The notes: generated from the sequence alone by a model not told the origin. 64,000 nucleotides of DNA from Otis tarda (GCA_026413225.1 CM048552.1:82375001-82439000), one strand, 5' to 3'; positions 36,987 through 49,000 are shown, counted from the stretch's first letter. A program made the numbers and translations.

Positions 36987-39596
36987 AGTGCTCAAAGTGC
37001 TGGGGCTGGCATGTACTCATTTACAGCCATTCTCCTCATTCATTTCTCCTCATTCTGTGAGTGGCCCCAGGACGTGCTTATTCAAACCCTGCTCTGAAGA
37101 CAGAAGGCTTAATTTCCCCATGGGATTCCCCACAAGTAGCAAGTGTAAATCACCTGCCTGATTCCTCCAGTGTCACAGTGAGGGAGGTGAAGACACACAC
37201 TTGACTGAATGTCTTGTACTTCTTGCTTGCTCGACAGCATGGTATCTGAAGGCTTCTCAAGCAGGAATGATGTTATCCCCAAAAACATCTTTTACCGATG
37301 GGGACAAGAAACAGAGAGAAGTTAAAATAAAAAGTATTACTGATGTGACTGCCCAGTTTGAAGGCCCAAATTATTCAGAGTTCTTAGCAAAATTAGCATG
37401 CTCTCTATCTAATACTCAGTTTCTGAGATTTCACTTTCACGCCACTCACTCAGAGCTCCTGTAAATCTGAAGTCAGGATGCAAAGCCATCCACTGTAGCA
37501 CCCAGCACTGGGCATGACTGAAGGCTGTGCCCTGAAAGATGGTGCTGTTGCAAAGCTCCTCAGATCCACCCATTGCACTGACAGCAGCCACTGAGAATCC
37601 ACTCTGAGTCTCGTATTTGGCAAAGGAGAGCAGAGCCCATGTGTGTGTACTACCACGTATCACGCATCACATCTGCCCTAAAATTGCCAAATGAATAAAA
37701 TGGAAGCTTCATCATATGGCATTTTACTGACACTCGTGTGAGTCACCTCAGTCTAATCTCAGTTCCTGGAGCTCATGGAGCAGATGACAGCTGCAACAGT
37801 TCAGCATTTCTAGTGTGGACTGTCGCATTTTGCCAGTAAGCTGCAGAGCTGTGTGCTGGCATGGCTCCTGGGTTCCCTTCCAGTTCTAGCAGGGAGTATT
37901 TTGTTGGCTTCAATTCTTCTTACAACTAGACCTTATGCACTTGTTGTCTTTAGGTACTTTTCTTCTTTTCCAGCTACTTCTAACTTCATAATTTGCCTCT
38001 AGTCTCTTCCTTATCACGCCCACACCATTTCTCCTGCTATATCCTCACTATTGTCAGACATCTACTCCAATGCCCTCCAAATTTACACCTACCTCTCCTA
38101 ATTCCTAACACACAGCTTTCCGCTGGGACTGAGGAAATGAGTGAATTTGAGATTCTGATCCCCGCATCAGAAATTGCTTCTGTGTTTCATAGGAAAGAAT
38201 TCTTGAATAAAAGCTAGCAACTGTCTTAGAAATCACCTGGAATATAGGCAACTTGACATGAGTAGTTACTTTTTGACCCAAAACCTGGGTCTGACATCCA
38301 GTGTGCAATGAGCCAATCCAAAGACAGAGTGGAGGCATTTCCTTTTGTTGTATAGATGCACACATGTATGGGTGCCTGTCCCAAGACAGCACATCAAATC
38401 TACCGTTATTTATACACAAAGCATTAACATATTCAACCTCCAATACATATGCATTGTAATTTCATTAAATGATTGGTCAGATTCTCTTCACCTAGGAATG
38501 TAAATTAGTACGCATGCTCAGATCTGTTACTCCACCTACTTCTTTTGGGTCGGTGGTATGATTTGGGTAGTGGGTCTGTGAGATCATGGTCGTGGTTCCC
38601 CCTGCCAGAATTACCTTCTTCTTGGATTCTTCAGTAGTTTGGCAAACCTAAGCAGTTCTTCACGGGTTGCTGATAAAGCTAACATTTTATCATTTTATGC
38701 TTCTTGCTTTTAGATAGGTCAGACAAAGGCACATTATTTAAAACATTAATTCCCCAATTTCCATAAGGCTAGTAGGTTTAACTTTAACTTTTAATATTTC
38801 AGCTTTAAGTGCACAAGCATAGAAGGGATAGATAAAGCAGTTTATAGTTCAATTCAGGTTCATGGACAAGATAGCATTATGCACACGGAGGTAATATCTT
38901 GCCTTTTCTGAAATTTCCACCAACTTCAGCAAGGCAGGGATATTTTCTGTTGTCTCTACTTTTAAGTTACAAAAGGCAAAAATCTGCAAATTAGGAGTCT
39001 CTAAATGTCAGACTTCAAGAATCAATCAAACTATGCTCCTGCCTTCTCTACTGTTTTCCTTTTCAAATCCGAGATTCATAAACATTATGCACTCTCACAA
39101 ATTGAGGATATATTCCCATTCTATGCTCTGTAGAAATTCCTAGTAAGTTCTACTCATTTGGGTAAAATTACTTTAAGAGAAAGGCACTATTTTTTGCAAA
39201 TGTGGGTACACACTGCCATTATAAATTACTGGGTATGAAAATATCGTATATGTGACAAAAGTGGAGAGTTATGACTTGAGGACTTGAAAAAGCCATTTTT
39301 GAAGTTCAAGACAATTAGATTTACCTTTCCTCTTCTTTCTAAAAGGAAAGTTGAGTAAAACTCTCACTCCAAGAGATACAATGATTAAGAATATGAACAT
39401 GTCTTGTGGAGCTGTGTCTGTCCCAGTACTTTATTCTGGTGTTACATTACATTCATGGCCCAAGATAATGAATGCCTTCAATTCATGCCAGCTTCCAGGT
39501 TCGAGCTTATAAACAGTACCTATGCCAAGAGTTATCTATACTAAAAATCATGAGATTTTGACATTGGAAAAATAAATATTGCAGGTATCCGATACC

Positions 39597-39712
39597 AAAG
39601 GCCTGATCCTGTAATCACTCGGATCTATCTAAAAAAAAAGGAGTTCACTGAAATCAAAGGAGGGATAACAGAAGGAGACTGAGATCCAGTCCTGATCCTG
39701 CACTGATTTGTT
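39597..39712. repeat. Possible ancient dispersed repeat remnant
   Basis: GGCCTGATCCTGTAATCACT at the left, a central CACTGAAATCAAAGGAGG, and a second CCTGATCCTGCACTGAT at the right recall an ancient repeat common in bird and turtle genomes (from memory). Divergence is high and no family name can be supported. Confidence 0.35.
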
Positions 39713-40365
39713 ACTTCAATAGGCATAGATAGGAAGGTTTGAAATAAGGAAGCTAGGCACTACAGTTGTCCTTCAAAATGTTTTCTTTTTTTTCCCTTTT
39801 GTTCCCTGCTGTTCCCACTCCCAAGTCATTAAATGCCAGAACTACTGCTAAATGTCTGTCCTCAGAATAGTTCCCAGAACAACCAGCATATTCACCAAAG
39901 GCCTCAGCAAGACAACATCTACCCAGAAGGGCAGAAATAGACCACTGAAAATATTTTCCTCTGTTTTGCAGTTTGATCCATGACTTGGGCTGCAGCCAAG
40001 TGCTCCTTCCAGACAATCCCCAAAATCATTTTCTAAAAGGAAAGCCACTAAACCTGCTTCTCCCCACAGGAGCACACATAAATCTTAAATAAGGTTCTTT
40101 GTTTCCAGATGAAAGGTATGACTCTTTTAGCAGCAGTAATGGCTGTTTACACGAGCAGCTTGGTTCCAAAAGGTACTTTAACATCCCTTGTATCCAACAG
40201 CATGACAGAATCTTGTTCAAGATTAAATTTGTAGAACTTAAGCTCCAGGCATTGCTACTTGAGCTCTAGAGCTGCCCTCCAGGCATATTGGGGTAGCACT
40301 CTGCACTTAGAAGCAGTCAGACCTAGAAGCCAACCCCCAAAAATTCTCTTACTTTCATGCCCATG

Positions 40366-40393
40366 CACACACACACACGCACACATGCACACA
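40366..40393. repeat. (CA)n microsatellite
   Basis: CA dinucleotides interrupted by single G and T substitutions. Confidence 0.85.
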
Positions 40394-40691
40394 GATTTCA
40401 TTGTATCCCCAGCATGTACTTGGTCTAACCTTACAATGACCCAAATTTTCACCGTGTTTCCAAAATTAGCTGTTTTCCTCATTCTACCTCGTTGTATTTC
40501 AGCATTCTCTTCTCCTACTCAAAACCGAACTTAAAGTAAAGTTTATCTGCTTACAAGACATTTTTTCTTCTGCTTCATAACGGTTTCTGACAACAAGGTT
40601 GTTGGATACCTGGAGTATCAGGGGCACTTAGTGAACAATCCAGACCGAATGGAATTGTTATGTTTGTGAGCAGCAGGCCTCAAGGACATCA

Positions 40692-40829
40692 CTGAAGCCG
40701 CTTGTGAGAAAGTACTGAAGCTGCCTGTAAGAAAGTACTGAAGCCACCTGTGAGAAAATAATGAGGCCGTCTGTGAGAAAGTAATGAAGCTTCCTGTGAG
40801 AAAGTAAACGAAGCAACCTTGAGAAGAAG
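40692..40829 (+). repeat. Tandem array of five 23-bp units plus one degenerate unit, within LTR U3
   Basis: Units are 40692-40714, 40715-40737, 40738-40760, 40761-40783 and 40784-40806, each close to CTGAAGC(n)CCTGTGAGAAAGTA. A sixth degenerate unit lies at 40807-40829. Units differ from each other at a few positions. Placement upstream of the CCAAT and TATA motifs is what is expected of a duplicated U3 enhancer module, which is an inference. Confidence 0.92.
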
Positions 40830-41000
40830 GAAAACAGCCGGTATACGTGACTGGGGGCTGAACGTGAAGCAGGGTGCAGGTGGAGAGAACTGTGCGCGTG
40901 AACAAAGAGACTTAACGAATCATATTTTAGCAAAGAGCGCGTGCATGATATAGTTAGCCAATTAGTAGAGAGCTTGCGCATGATACGGAATTAGAACGGC

Positions 41001-41008
41001 TATATTAA
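41001..41008 (+). promoter_or_regulatory. TATA box of the class II-like LTR
   Basis: TATATTAA about 400 bases inside the LTR, with AGCCAATT about 40 bases upstream and AATAAA 16 bases downstream. Confidence 0.65.
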
Positions 41009-41086
41009 CCAGGATGTATCAACAATAAATTGGCATTTGCTTGATCATATTGGTTGTCAGCAGTGTCCGTTACTTCCGCGTCAACA

Positions 41087-41364
41087 AAGGTCATTTTTCA
41101 TTATTATTACCTCGGCAGAGACCCTACCGAGAGAATTGCTGCCCTCAAAATTCTACTCAATAGCATGGTCTCCGAAGGCTACAAGTTGTCATATTCGCCA
41201 AGAATGCACATAAAAATAATCAAACACATATCACAAAGAGATAATTTACTTAGCTTGGTCAGAAGTCCTCAGAGTCAATACTGTGAAGTTGTTTGGAAAC
41301 CTGATAACCTGAAGATCTTTTTCCTGCCTCTTGGTAGAAAAAACTGACTTGTTGGCTACATATA
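41087..41364. other. Short spacer between two LTRs, no gene assigned
   Basis: About 280 bases between two plus-strand LTRs. A 98-codon frame ending at 41347 begins inside the left LTR and resembles no family I know. No tRNA-matching primer binding site is visible after 41086. The sequence resumes after the inserted LTR at 42506, so 41087-41364 and 42506-42543 were continuous before that insertion. Confidence 0.6.
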
Positions 41365-41538
41365 TGTCGTGGTTTTGTTTAGTGAGGGGGGGCCTAAGGT
41401 GGTAGCTTCTGTAGGAAACTGCTTGAAGTTGCTCCCCTTTGTTGAGTGGACTCGGCCAGGCCTAGGGCGGACCCGCTGCTGGCCAAGGCCGAGCCGATTG
41501 GTAGCAGAATGTTCTGTGATAACGCCTCTGCGATAATG

Positions 41539-41546
41539 TATTTAAG
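41539..41546 (+). promoter_or_regulatory. TATA-like box of LTR type A
   Basis: TATTTAAG about 175 bases inside the LTR, conserved in the copy at 1-226. An A-rich run follows shortly after. Confidence 0.6.
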
Positions 41547-41712
41547 AAGGGGAAAACAAAAAAAAAAAAAAGAGAAGAGAAGATGTGAAGAAGCTGAGCA
41601 GGGGCAGAGGCGCAGAGGGGGAGGCGCAGGCCTCAATGGGCCTTGCAGGCCTCACCCTCTGGTCTCTCGCCAGGCAGCCGACTGGGCCCTACTCGGTCCG
41701 GCCCAGCTGCAG

Positions 41713-41744
41713 AAGTGAATAAGATGTGAAGTGAATAAGATGTA
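41713..41744 (+). repeat. 16-bp tandem duplication at the U3/body junction of LTR type A
   Basis: AAGTGAATAAGATGTG is followed directly by AAGTGAATAAGATGTA. The type B LTR has the word once, in the context GAATAAGATGTAAAAAGG. The duplication marks the point where homology between the two LTR types begins. Confidence 0.85.
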
Positions 41745-42316
41745 AAAAGGATCCTGAGAGACATCTGCCAGCCTGTTGTGAGGAACGGCTGCAGACACCA
41801 AGGTCAGTTCAGAAAGGAGGGGGAGGAGTAATGCGGCTCCTGGCCAAGATTCCCCTGCAGCCCGTGGTGATGACTATGGTGGAGCAGGTTGTCCCCTTGC
41901 AGCCCATGGAGGTCCACAGAGGAGCAGAGATCCACTTGGAGCCCATGAAGGACCCCGTACCGGGGGAGGTGGATGCCTGAAGGTGGCCGTGGCCCATGGA
42001 GGGCCCGCTGGGACAGCCGTTCTGAAGGGACTGAACTCCGTGGAAGAGATGACCCACGCCGGAGCAGTTTCATGAAGGACTGTGGCATATGGGTGGGACC
42101 CCACAACAGAGCAGGGGAGGAATGTGAGGAGTTCTTCCGCCAACCATGAAGCAGCGGCGTGAAACAATGTATGATGAACTGACCGCAACCCCCATTCCCT
42201 CTTCCCCCCTGTGCCACTCGGGAGGGGAAGGTAGTAGAGATAATGTTAAGCTTGGGAAGAGGGAGGGGTGGAGGAGGTTATCTTGTTCTCTGTCTCATTA
42301 TCCTGCTGTTTGTAGT

Positions 42317-42322
42317 AATAAA
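42317..42322 (+). terminator. Polyadenylation signal of LTR type A
   Basis: AATAAA about 770 bases downstream of the TATA-like box, followed by TTTTCCCCAAGTCGAG and the T/G-rich GTCTGTTTTGCCCGTG. The same block is present in the other two long LTRs. Confidence 0.65.
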
Positions 42323-42543
42323 TGAATAGTTTTCCCCAAGTCGAGTCTGTTTTGCCCGTGATGGTAACTTTAAGGATTTCTTCCTGTCCTTATCTCAAAC
42401 CTCGAGGCGTTTTTCCTTATATTTTCTCTCCCTGTTCTCTCGGAGGGTAGGGGGAGTGAGAGAGAGACTGCGTAGTCTGGTCCTGATCAGGGCTGAACTA
42501 CGACAATATAAAACTGTATGCCAGCTGAGCACAAAATTGCCAT

Positions 42544-43043
42544 TGTCATCGAAATCGGGAATCAAACTCCCTAACACCAATGTCGCATTAAGAAGCAGGC
42601 GCTGGATGCATGGGAGGATCCTTCCACCTAGCGTGCATGCCGTTCTGAAAATCCAGATGGAATATATTCAGTAACTGCATACATAATCATCCACAGTTCC
42701 CAGAATATTGATACATAATCATTCATTTTCTTAGAAATCATTCTAATATTCCCCACCCACTTGCACATGCTGAGTCTTTTGAATTTAGGGTCCTCTTGTG
42801 GTCCCGGGGGCCATCAGAGTCCCCCTCCTCAAATCCACTGGTTGAACCTTCCCTAAAATCTCCATATATGGTCTTGAGAACAGGCCACGGTGTTCCTTGA
42901 TCTCCTCTACCTCCAAAGTACTGGCTCAGGGCCTGTTTTACACTCCATCCTCAAGGCCTACCTTTATGCTACCATCCCTCTTAATTACCCTAGATATGCT
43001 AGGCTAAGTTTTAACAAACAGAATAATAAATTTTCCTGACAAT
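42544..43043 (-). mobile_element. Probable LTR of another retroviral family, minus strand
   Basis: On the minus strand the right-hand part reads GCCTGCTTCTTAATGCGAC, ACATTGGTGTTAGG and GATTCCCGATTTCGATGACA, which recalls the U5 of avian class II retroviral LTRs. Upstream on the same strand are two ATGATTATGTAT words and a TATA-like GAATATATTC. Candidate ends are TGTCA at 42544 and TGACA at 43039-43043, a 5-bp inverted pair giving 500 bp. The flanks (GCCAT and ATTCT) do not match, and the polyadenylation signal is not recognisable in its expected place. The right limit is therefore uncertain. It could also be one end of a decayed provirus. Confidence 0.45.
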
Positions 43044-46000
43044 TCTAAAACTACCAGTTCTCTCTAAGGATTAATAGATCAATGAAGTCTAGCCTATGAG
43101 ACTGCAGTTACATAGATAGTAAAAACTGCCTCATATTTCTACAATTTTCAAAAATCATATTGTTCTAAAATTGTATTACTTAATCATTTTATGTCGTATA
43201 ACACCATGAGAGCTAGAAAGTAATCTGGCAGGTGGATGGGCCTCATGCACAAGAGAACTAATAGTGTAGATGCAAAGTTAGTGTTCTTGAAGGCAGGAAC
43301 TGAGCCTGAGTTTTGTACAGCTCAAACATGTATACACCACCTTTGCCAGTGTCACCTCTGATGTCACATAAGGTCTTCATCTAGAAAGTAAGGAATTCTG
43401 TATAAGTCCCTTCTAAGTCTGAGGAGGCTTAAAACTCTATCCCTCCACTTAAAAAGTGGATCACCAATGGCTAACCAAGGAAAGTGGAAGAAGTGAGCTA
43501 AAGAGCACTCTTCATCTGACCCACTGAATCATTCTGGAAAAGAAAAAAATAATGCAAGACTCCTTGCCTTGAAAGCAACTTCACTCCATGGCATTCGGCT
43601 TAATCATAACCAATTCTTCCCCAAAATCTACTTAGTTGTGTTTTCCACAAAGGCAACTGCTTTCCACTGTCAAATCATACCAGGGAAAGTTTTCACACGA
43701 TTGCTTCAAAATAACAACAGGAAAACCTGGATTTTTGCAGTTCGCTGTTCATTAGTACAGTTAATTACCTAAGAGAATACAAATATTTGACTTACCAAAA
43801 AGACAGAGCAGAAAATAAAAATAAAGCTTTAACTTTTCAATATGCGCTAGGAAAGAGCTCATGTACATGTGAATATACTTTTGTGTATCTTTTATTTGTG
43901 CTTTAACACCTGGAGAAGAAACCCTGCAAAGGGACTAGTTGCATATCAAAGGCCACTCTGGTGAAACTTCTTGAAGTTGTGGTTGGGATAGTTCTGTCTT
44001 TGCCACAAAAGACAGACAAGCAAAATCTCTGGGATGCTATCTGTGTAAACTGATCCAGGCCTGATCCTCCTTTACACAAATGCTCAATTTGGCAACATGA
44101 AAGAACTTAAAAATAGATACAAGTGACAATCTAGTTTCACTGCCAGGACGGTATGAGGAAAAGATGGTCTTAGCATGAATGTCACCCAAGCCCTGCATGA
44201 AAGGAGTTGGTTCTTTCACAACTGTTTGCAAACGCATGTTTCCACAGTGTTCTGCAGGCAGCGGAGGGGATTTGCTGAGAGCTGGACAGGCCCCAGAGGG
44301 CTTTAGCAGGGACTTCATCTTTGGCTTTGCTCCAGTAAGACTCAGCAGCTCTGCTGTGTCTGAACTTTTATTAGGCTTAACTAAAGAAAAATTTAAGAAT
44401 TTAAGAACTTTGTGTCTGAAACCGATGTTTCAACCTTGCTGGAGTCTTAGTTAGTTTTCTGGAAAGTGCCCATAACAAGGAGCTGTGTTGTCCAGTCACA
44501 GTCATGGCGATAATTAGCTATCAGGACCCAGCGGGAATCTCCACATTTAATTTAAAATCACCCCCCGGCACTCCTTCTCCTGTTCCCATAAGCTTCCCTC
44601 TGCCAACCATACATGGCATTTCTGAGGGCTATCTCACACACCCTGGTGCGCAAGGATCAAATGCAACCTCCTCCAGGAACCACTGAAGGACTGCAGGGTT
44701 TCTGATCCCAGGTTTCTGATTCTGGGGGTGTGAACAACTTCTGCTCTCCTGCTGCTCCTGTGAGCTGCTCCGCTGGGCAGCTCAGATACTCCAGCCTCCT
44801 CCTCGCTGCGTAATCAAACTGGGAACGCCCTGTCAGTGGCTGCATTCATTACCTTAATCTGTGACATGCGTGGGAGGGCAAATTCCACACTCTGCAGTCA
44901 CTACACCTCTGCTCAGGCCTGATTTAGAAAGCTTTCAAGCACAGCCCTCTCAGATCCTTTCCTTGTTGTCCTCTTCTATCTGCCAGCAGCAGAGCAGTAA
45001 CATTTCTGGTTTGGCTTAGAGCACCGTCTCATTGCCTAAGCATGCCTTGGTGGGTTCACACCACTAAATTCACAGCCAAAAGCACTCAGTGGCCTAAGTC
45101 CCATTGTTTCTCAAGAGCCTGCCTAAGCCTTACCTGAACAGGAACTGTAGGGCATCCAAGGAAAGGAGTAGGGGTGAAGGGCTTAGCATCAAAAGGGATG
45201 GGCATGACAACAAGCTTTCAGAGATCATGTTTCCTCCAGACTGAGCTGAAAGTTCTTCACTCACTACACTTTGGATTACGTTGCATTAAGGATTATCCAA
45301 CAGGCATAAGCCAGAGACAGTCCCAGGGCTCCTTTCAGACTGGCTGCAACATGTGCAGCTGCTGAGCAGTAGATATCTGGTCTAATGGGATATGATACAC
45401 AGTTCCTACATTATTTACACAGGCTCCCCGATAATCAATACCTGGGATCCATCAGCCTCCTCCATTTACACAAAACTCTACCCTAACCTTACTTTAAAAG
45501 CAATAGAAGGAGAAGGGTCATGAGGGTATTTCTATGAGGAAAATCTAAGCATTTGACTCTAGGTTATGGTTGTGATGCCCACTCTGTAACTCTGAAAAGG
45601 ATTTAAGACAGTTCCATCTCCTGCTCTTCCCCCACTGCCTGTGCATTTCCTGCTGTGCACTGTAGGATGCTGTCACCCTGTGTCGTAACATCCGGACTCT
45701 TGTAAATTCTGCTTATTACAAGGACTCTTCACTTATTTGAAGGATGTAGCACTCAGTTTGGGAGAAAGAGCAGGTACCTGCAGTCACATGAGGATCCAGT
45801 GACTGCTCTGCTGCCAAACAGTTCTGTATTAGCATCGTCACCCTTGTGCCTCAATCTATGGCAAGGGTTTGCTGGGTGAATAAGGAAAACGTCCTCTTAC
45901 AGGTGTTTCTCTAGATAGCATATTAGTATAGCAGCAACCCTAGTTTGGCTTTTACTTCAGAGTATCCAGAAAGAAGCCACTTCACCCACTGGGTGCCCTC

Positions 46001-49000
46001 AGCTTCACTGGTACACAGGAAAAGTGCATACCTCCGGGCCATACACATACACCATACACATGCAGAGACACCAGACTCATTATGTCCTGTGTCTGGAAGA
46101 ATCATCTTGAAATTATCACTGTTAATGACAATGGGTAGTCAAAAGATCAAGGCTCAGAGCCTCCCTCCTTGCTTTTCTTATATTTCTGTATGCAGGAAGT
46201 CCTGATTTGTGTGAAGGCAAGAACAACATCCTTTCAAAAATGCCCATTAGGAAAAAAAAAACTTTACTCAAAAATCCATAAAAGAGTTTTTCAAAACAGA
46301 TTTGACTCATTTGGGAAACATCCAGTGTGATGGATGTTTCATAGAAAAAGTGAAAGTGTTTCATAGAATCAAATAAAAACACACTTCATAATACTGATTT
46401 TTCTTCAGCAATATTCTCTACAGATCCCAAATTAAGTTTATTTTTCTTTTTCCTGGACTCCAATTCAGCAAAGCATTTACTATTTGATTTCAGGTGGACT
46501 AAATCTCCTTTGTTCTCATGTGTCAGTTTAAAATAACCCTGAGCATCATTCCCACAAACATGCCTTTAAAGTGTACCCTTAATCTGCAACCCCTGTTCAC
46601 TTTCTTTCACAGGCATCTCTTGGGTCATAGAAATCTTTTATTCCAGTACATTTTCTGAAAAGGCTGAACATTTGCATAGTTATTTCAATAGACAGAGAAC
46701 AAAATCTCCTTTACAAAATTGCACAGCACAAGCAAAACTACTTTTATTTTTACTGTGTATTTTATTATACTATATAAGTCAGAACAGCACAAAGAGGGAT
46801 TAATGTAAGTCATAGGAAAAAAAAACTCAAAATACAGGGCCATCTTTGGTACTGACACTAAGTAATTATAGAGTCACTGATAACTGAAGAGCTTCTTAAA
46901 AACTGAAGATGGAGAAAAATCACCTCTAAGTGATGCAGAAACATGAAAGAAGGAAAGAAAAATAAAGAAGTGGAAATAAAAGTCAAAGGTAAATAAATGA
47001 GTCAACTGAAAAGTGTGAGTGAATCTTTAGGATTATGAAGCAATCTTCATTGAATTATTTGTCATTTACTTTGCAACCTCACAGCAACCAATCTTTAGCA
47101 ACCTAAACGGAACTACATCAATTATTTGCATCTAACATAAGGTTGAGCTGGAAGCCAGTAACCCCTGCCTTACATATTAAAAGAAGAAGTACTTGAATAC
47201 CTGAAATGTCCTCTTCTACATCACTATCTGATAGGTCATCTTCTTGGTTTATAAAATCACATTTAGCTTAGTGAGAATGAGTATACAGGGGACTAAAGTG
47301 AAACTTATAGAAAATTATTTATATAGAGCACACTTTCTTTGCTTGTATATTGGCATTTTTATGACATGTGAGAGAGAAACCTTTCTACATTTATAAAACC
47401 TATAGTAGCATGTATTTTTAAAAAACAAATGCAGGATGGCTGTAGTTGAAATATATTGTAAGACTGAATTTTCTGAGAAGATCAGACAAGCTTTTTTTGG
47501 GGGGGGAATAGGACTTTCAATTAGTATTGAGTGGGTGAACACAGGACAGCAAATGAGTAGTTGAGTTGGTTTTTTATTGAAGACTTCTGCGATAACACTC
47601 TTCATGTTATTTTATGAGACACATATATAATGTATATTTATACATATGTAAAAATGTCGTGTACTTTTACATATAGAGGCATGCATTCAGAGGCATAGAT
47701 ATATAAATACACACTCTGTATTTTACTTCTGGATAATTTCAGGCAGTGAAAATAGCAGTTTTCTAAAATCTCTCCATATTTCTAGGCCAAGTTCATTCAC
47801 AAAGCTGATCCACCAAAACACTACAAGGAAATCAGTTTTATGTGAGAGATATGACTGTCCCATCGTATAACATCAACAAGATTACTGTGCTAATTCTTCA
47901 GTCCTAAAATCAAGTATCACAGGCATGAAAACAAAAGCCAGTTATAGCAAGAGTTCCTTTGGCTAGTGTTAAAAGCAACCAGTATGAAACTGTGACTTGA
48001 AAAGCTTTTAAACCTTTAAACCACCTTTCTAAAATAGAATATATATCAACTGACTCATTTTAATAAATGCATCCCAGTTCACGCTAGATTCAACAAGATG
48101 AGCAGCTGGTCATGCTGTTCTAAAGTCTTAAGTTAGAAACACTCCTTTCTTCATACTCAAAATCATTAAGTTAAAAGAGAAAAAGAAAATAATCCATTAA
48201 CAAAGGCAACCAGCAAGATAAAAGCCAGAACAGACTAAACGGTTCTGAATAGGACCTAGTTTAGATTAAAGGGCAATGAAATATGGAACCCAGCCCCATA
48301 TAGATTTACCTGGCTTAGCTTGTGAAATGTCAGTGACTATTGTTGGAATGATGAGCACGGCTACGGTCTGAAGAGGAACCCTTAACAATGAGAACTTTGT
48401 TAGAAAATTTTTCTATTTTATACATATTTATTAGCTGCCATTTACTTCATTTATTAACAAAATCTTGTCCTGGATTCTTGTCTGATGTCATAAAAGCCTT
48501 GTCAGCTTATTCTATTTAGTCTATATTTTAAACTACACTTTGAGCAAAATAAATCTAAACACATCTTGGTTTTTTTTTATCTCAAAAAAAGCTTCATGAA
48601 AGTTCCCAGCTAACTCTTGTTGCCGGATACAATGGGGCATAAAAAATGAATACTGTGGACACTTCCAGATGGCGAATCAGTTTTTTAGTGATAGCCATCA
48701 GTGACATTTCCATAGTACTTCAAAGCCTGTGTGGAAAGCACTGGGTGTTTGTGTCAGGGAAAATAGATATTAGATCTCATTATTCCTAGTAAAATCACTG
48801 GAGAAGCATAAAGGGTGCACTTTGAATTAGCCCTAAATAAAAGCAGAAAATATCTTCTTATGACAAAAAAAAAAAAATTGTGTTCAGTCTATGCAGTAGG
48901 ATATCAAGTGACCTGGGTAAAGTATTGTATCTGTTCCCCAAAAACATACATTTCTTTTATACTTTTGTTGAGGAATTGCTTGGAGGAGGCAAGTGTATTC

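Larger units (their letters stand above)
34418..40599. other. Unique sequence without recognisable genes
   Basis: No exon or RNA gene was recognised. Contents include an alternating purine-pyrimidine tract at 34754-34781, a (TC)8 microsatellite at 36971-36986, a possible ancient repeat at about 39597-39712 and a (CA)n tract at 40366-40393. Open frames stay under 113 codons with no family resemblance. Confidence 0.5.
40600..41086 (+). mobile_element. Solo LTR, alpha/beta-retrovirus-like (class II), 487 bp
   Basis: The element begins TGTTG and ends CAACA, a perfect 5-bp terminal inverted repeat. It is bounded by an exact AAGGT direct repeat at 40595-40599 and 41087-41091. The promoter region holds AGCCAATT at 40955-40962 and TATATTAA at 41001-41008. 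AATAAA follows at 41024-41029, only about 20 bases after the TATA box, an arrangement like that of avian leukosis-type LTRs. The region after AATAAA, with GGCATTTGC and CATATTGG, also recalls those LTRs. The U3 carries a 23-bp tandem array. No primer binding site or retroviral gene follows 41086, so it is a solo LTR. Confidence 0.85.
41365..42505 (+). mobile_element. Solo LTR of an endogenous retrovirus (LTR type A), 1141 bp, with 5-bp target duplication
   Basis: The element begins TGTCGT and ends ACGACA, a perfect 6-bp inverted terminus. An exact ATATA direct repeat lies at 41360-41364 and 42506-42510. TATTTAAG lies at 41539-41546 and AATAAA at 42317-42322. The first 226 bases match the partial LTR at 1-226 at about 96 percent. 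From 41713 to the end it is homologous to the 3' 779 bp of the minus-strand LTR at 23439-24500, but the first 348 bases are unrelated to that copy. A 16-bp word is duplicated in tandem at 41713-41728 and 41729-41744. No internal genes remain. The clean ends and duplication indicate a recent insertion followed by LTR-LTR recombination. Confidence 0.93.

Noticed and set aside
40618-40905. Minus-strand frames with a repeated FSQ/YFLT peptide pattern
   Set aside because: The peptide periodicity is only the translation of the 23-bp tandem array inside the LTR.
41054-41347. 98-codon plus-strand frame between two LTRs, considered as a retroviral gene remnant
   Set aside because: It begins inside the LTR U5 and shows no gag, pol or env motif. 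No primer binding site precedes it.
45087-45115. GTGGCCTAAGTCCCATTG-like word resembling an ancient avian and reptilian repeat
   Set aside because: Too short and diverged to call a feature. It is mentioned only in the description of that interval.
46330-46372. TTTCATAGAATCAAAT, resembling a CR1 3' microsatellite
   Set aside because: No CR1 3' UTR sequence adjoins it on either side.
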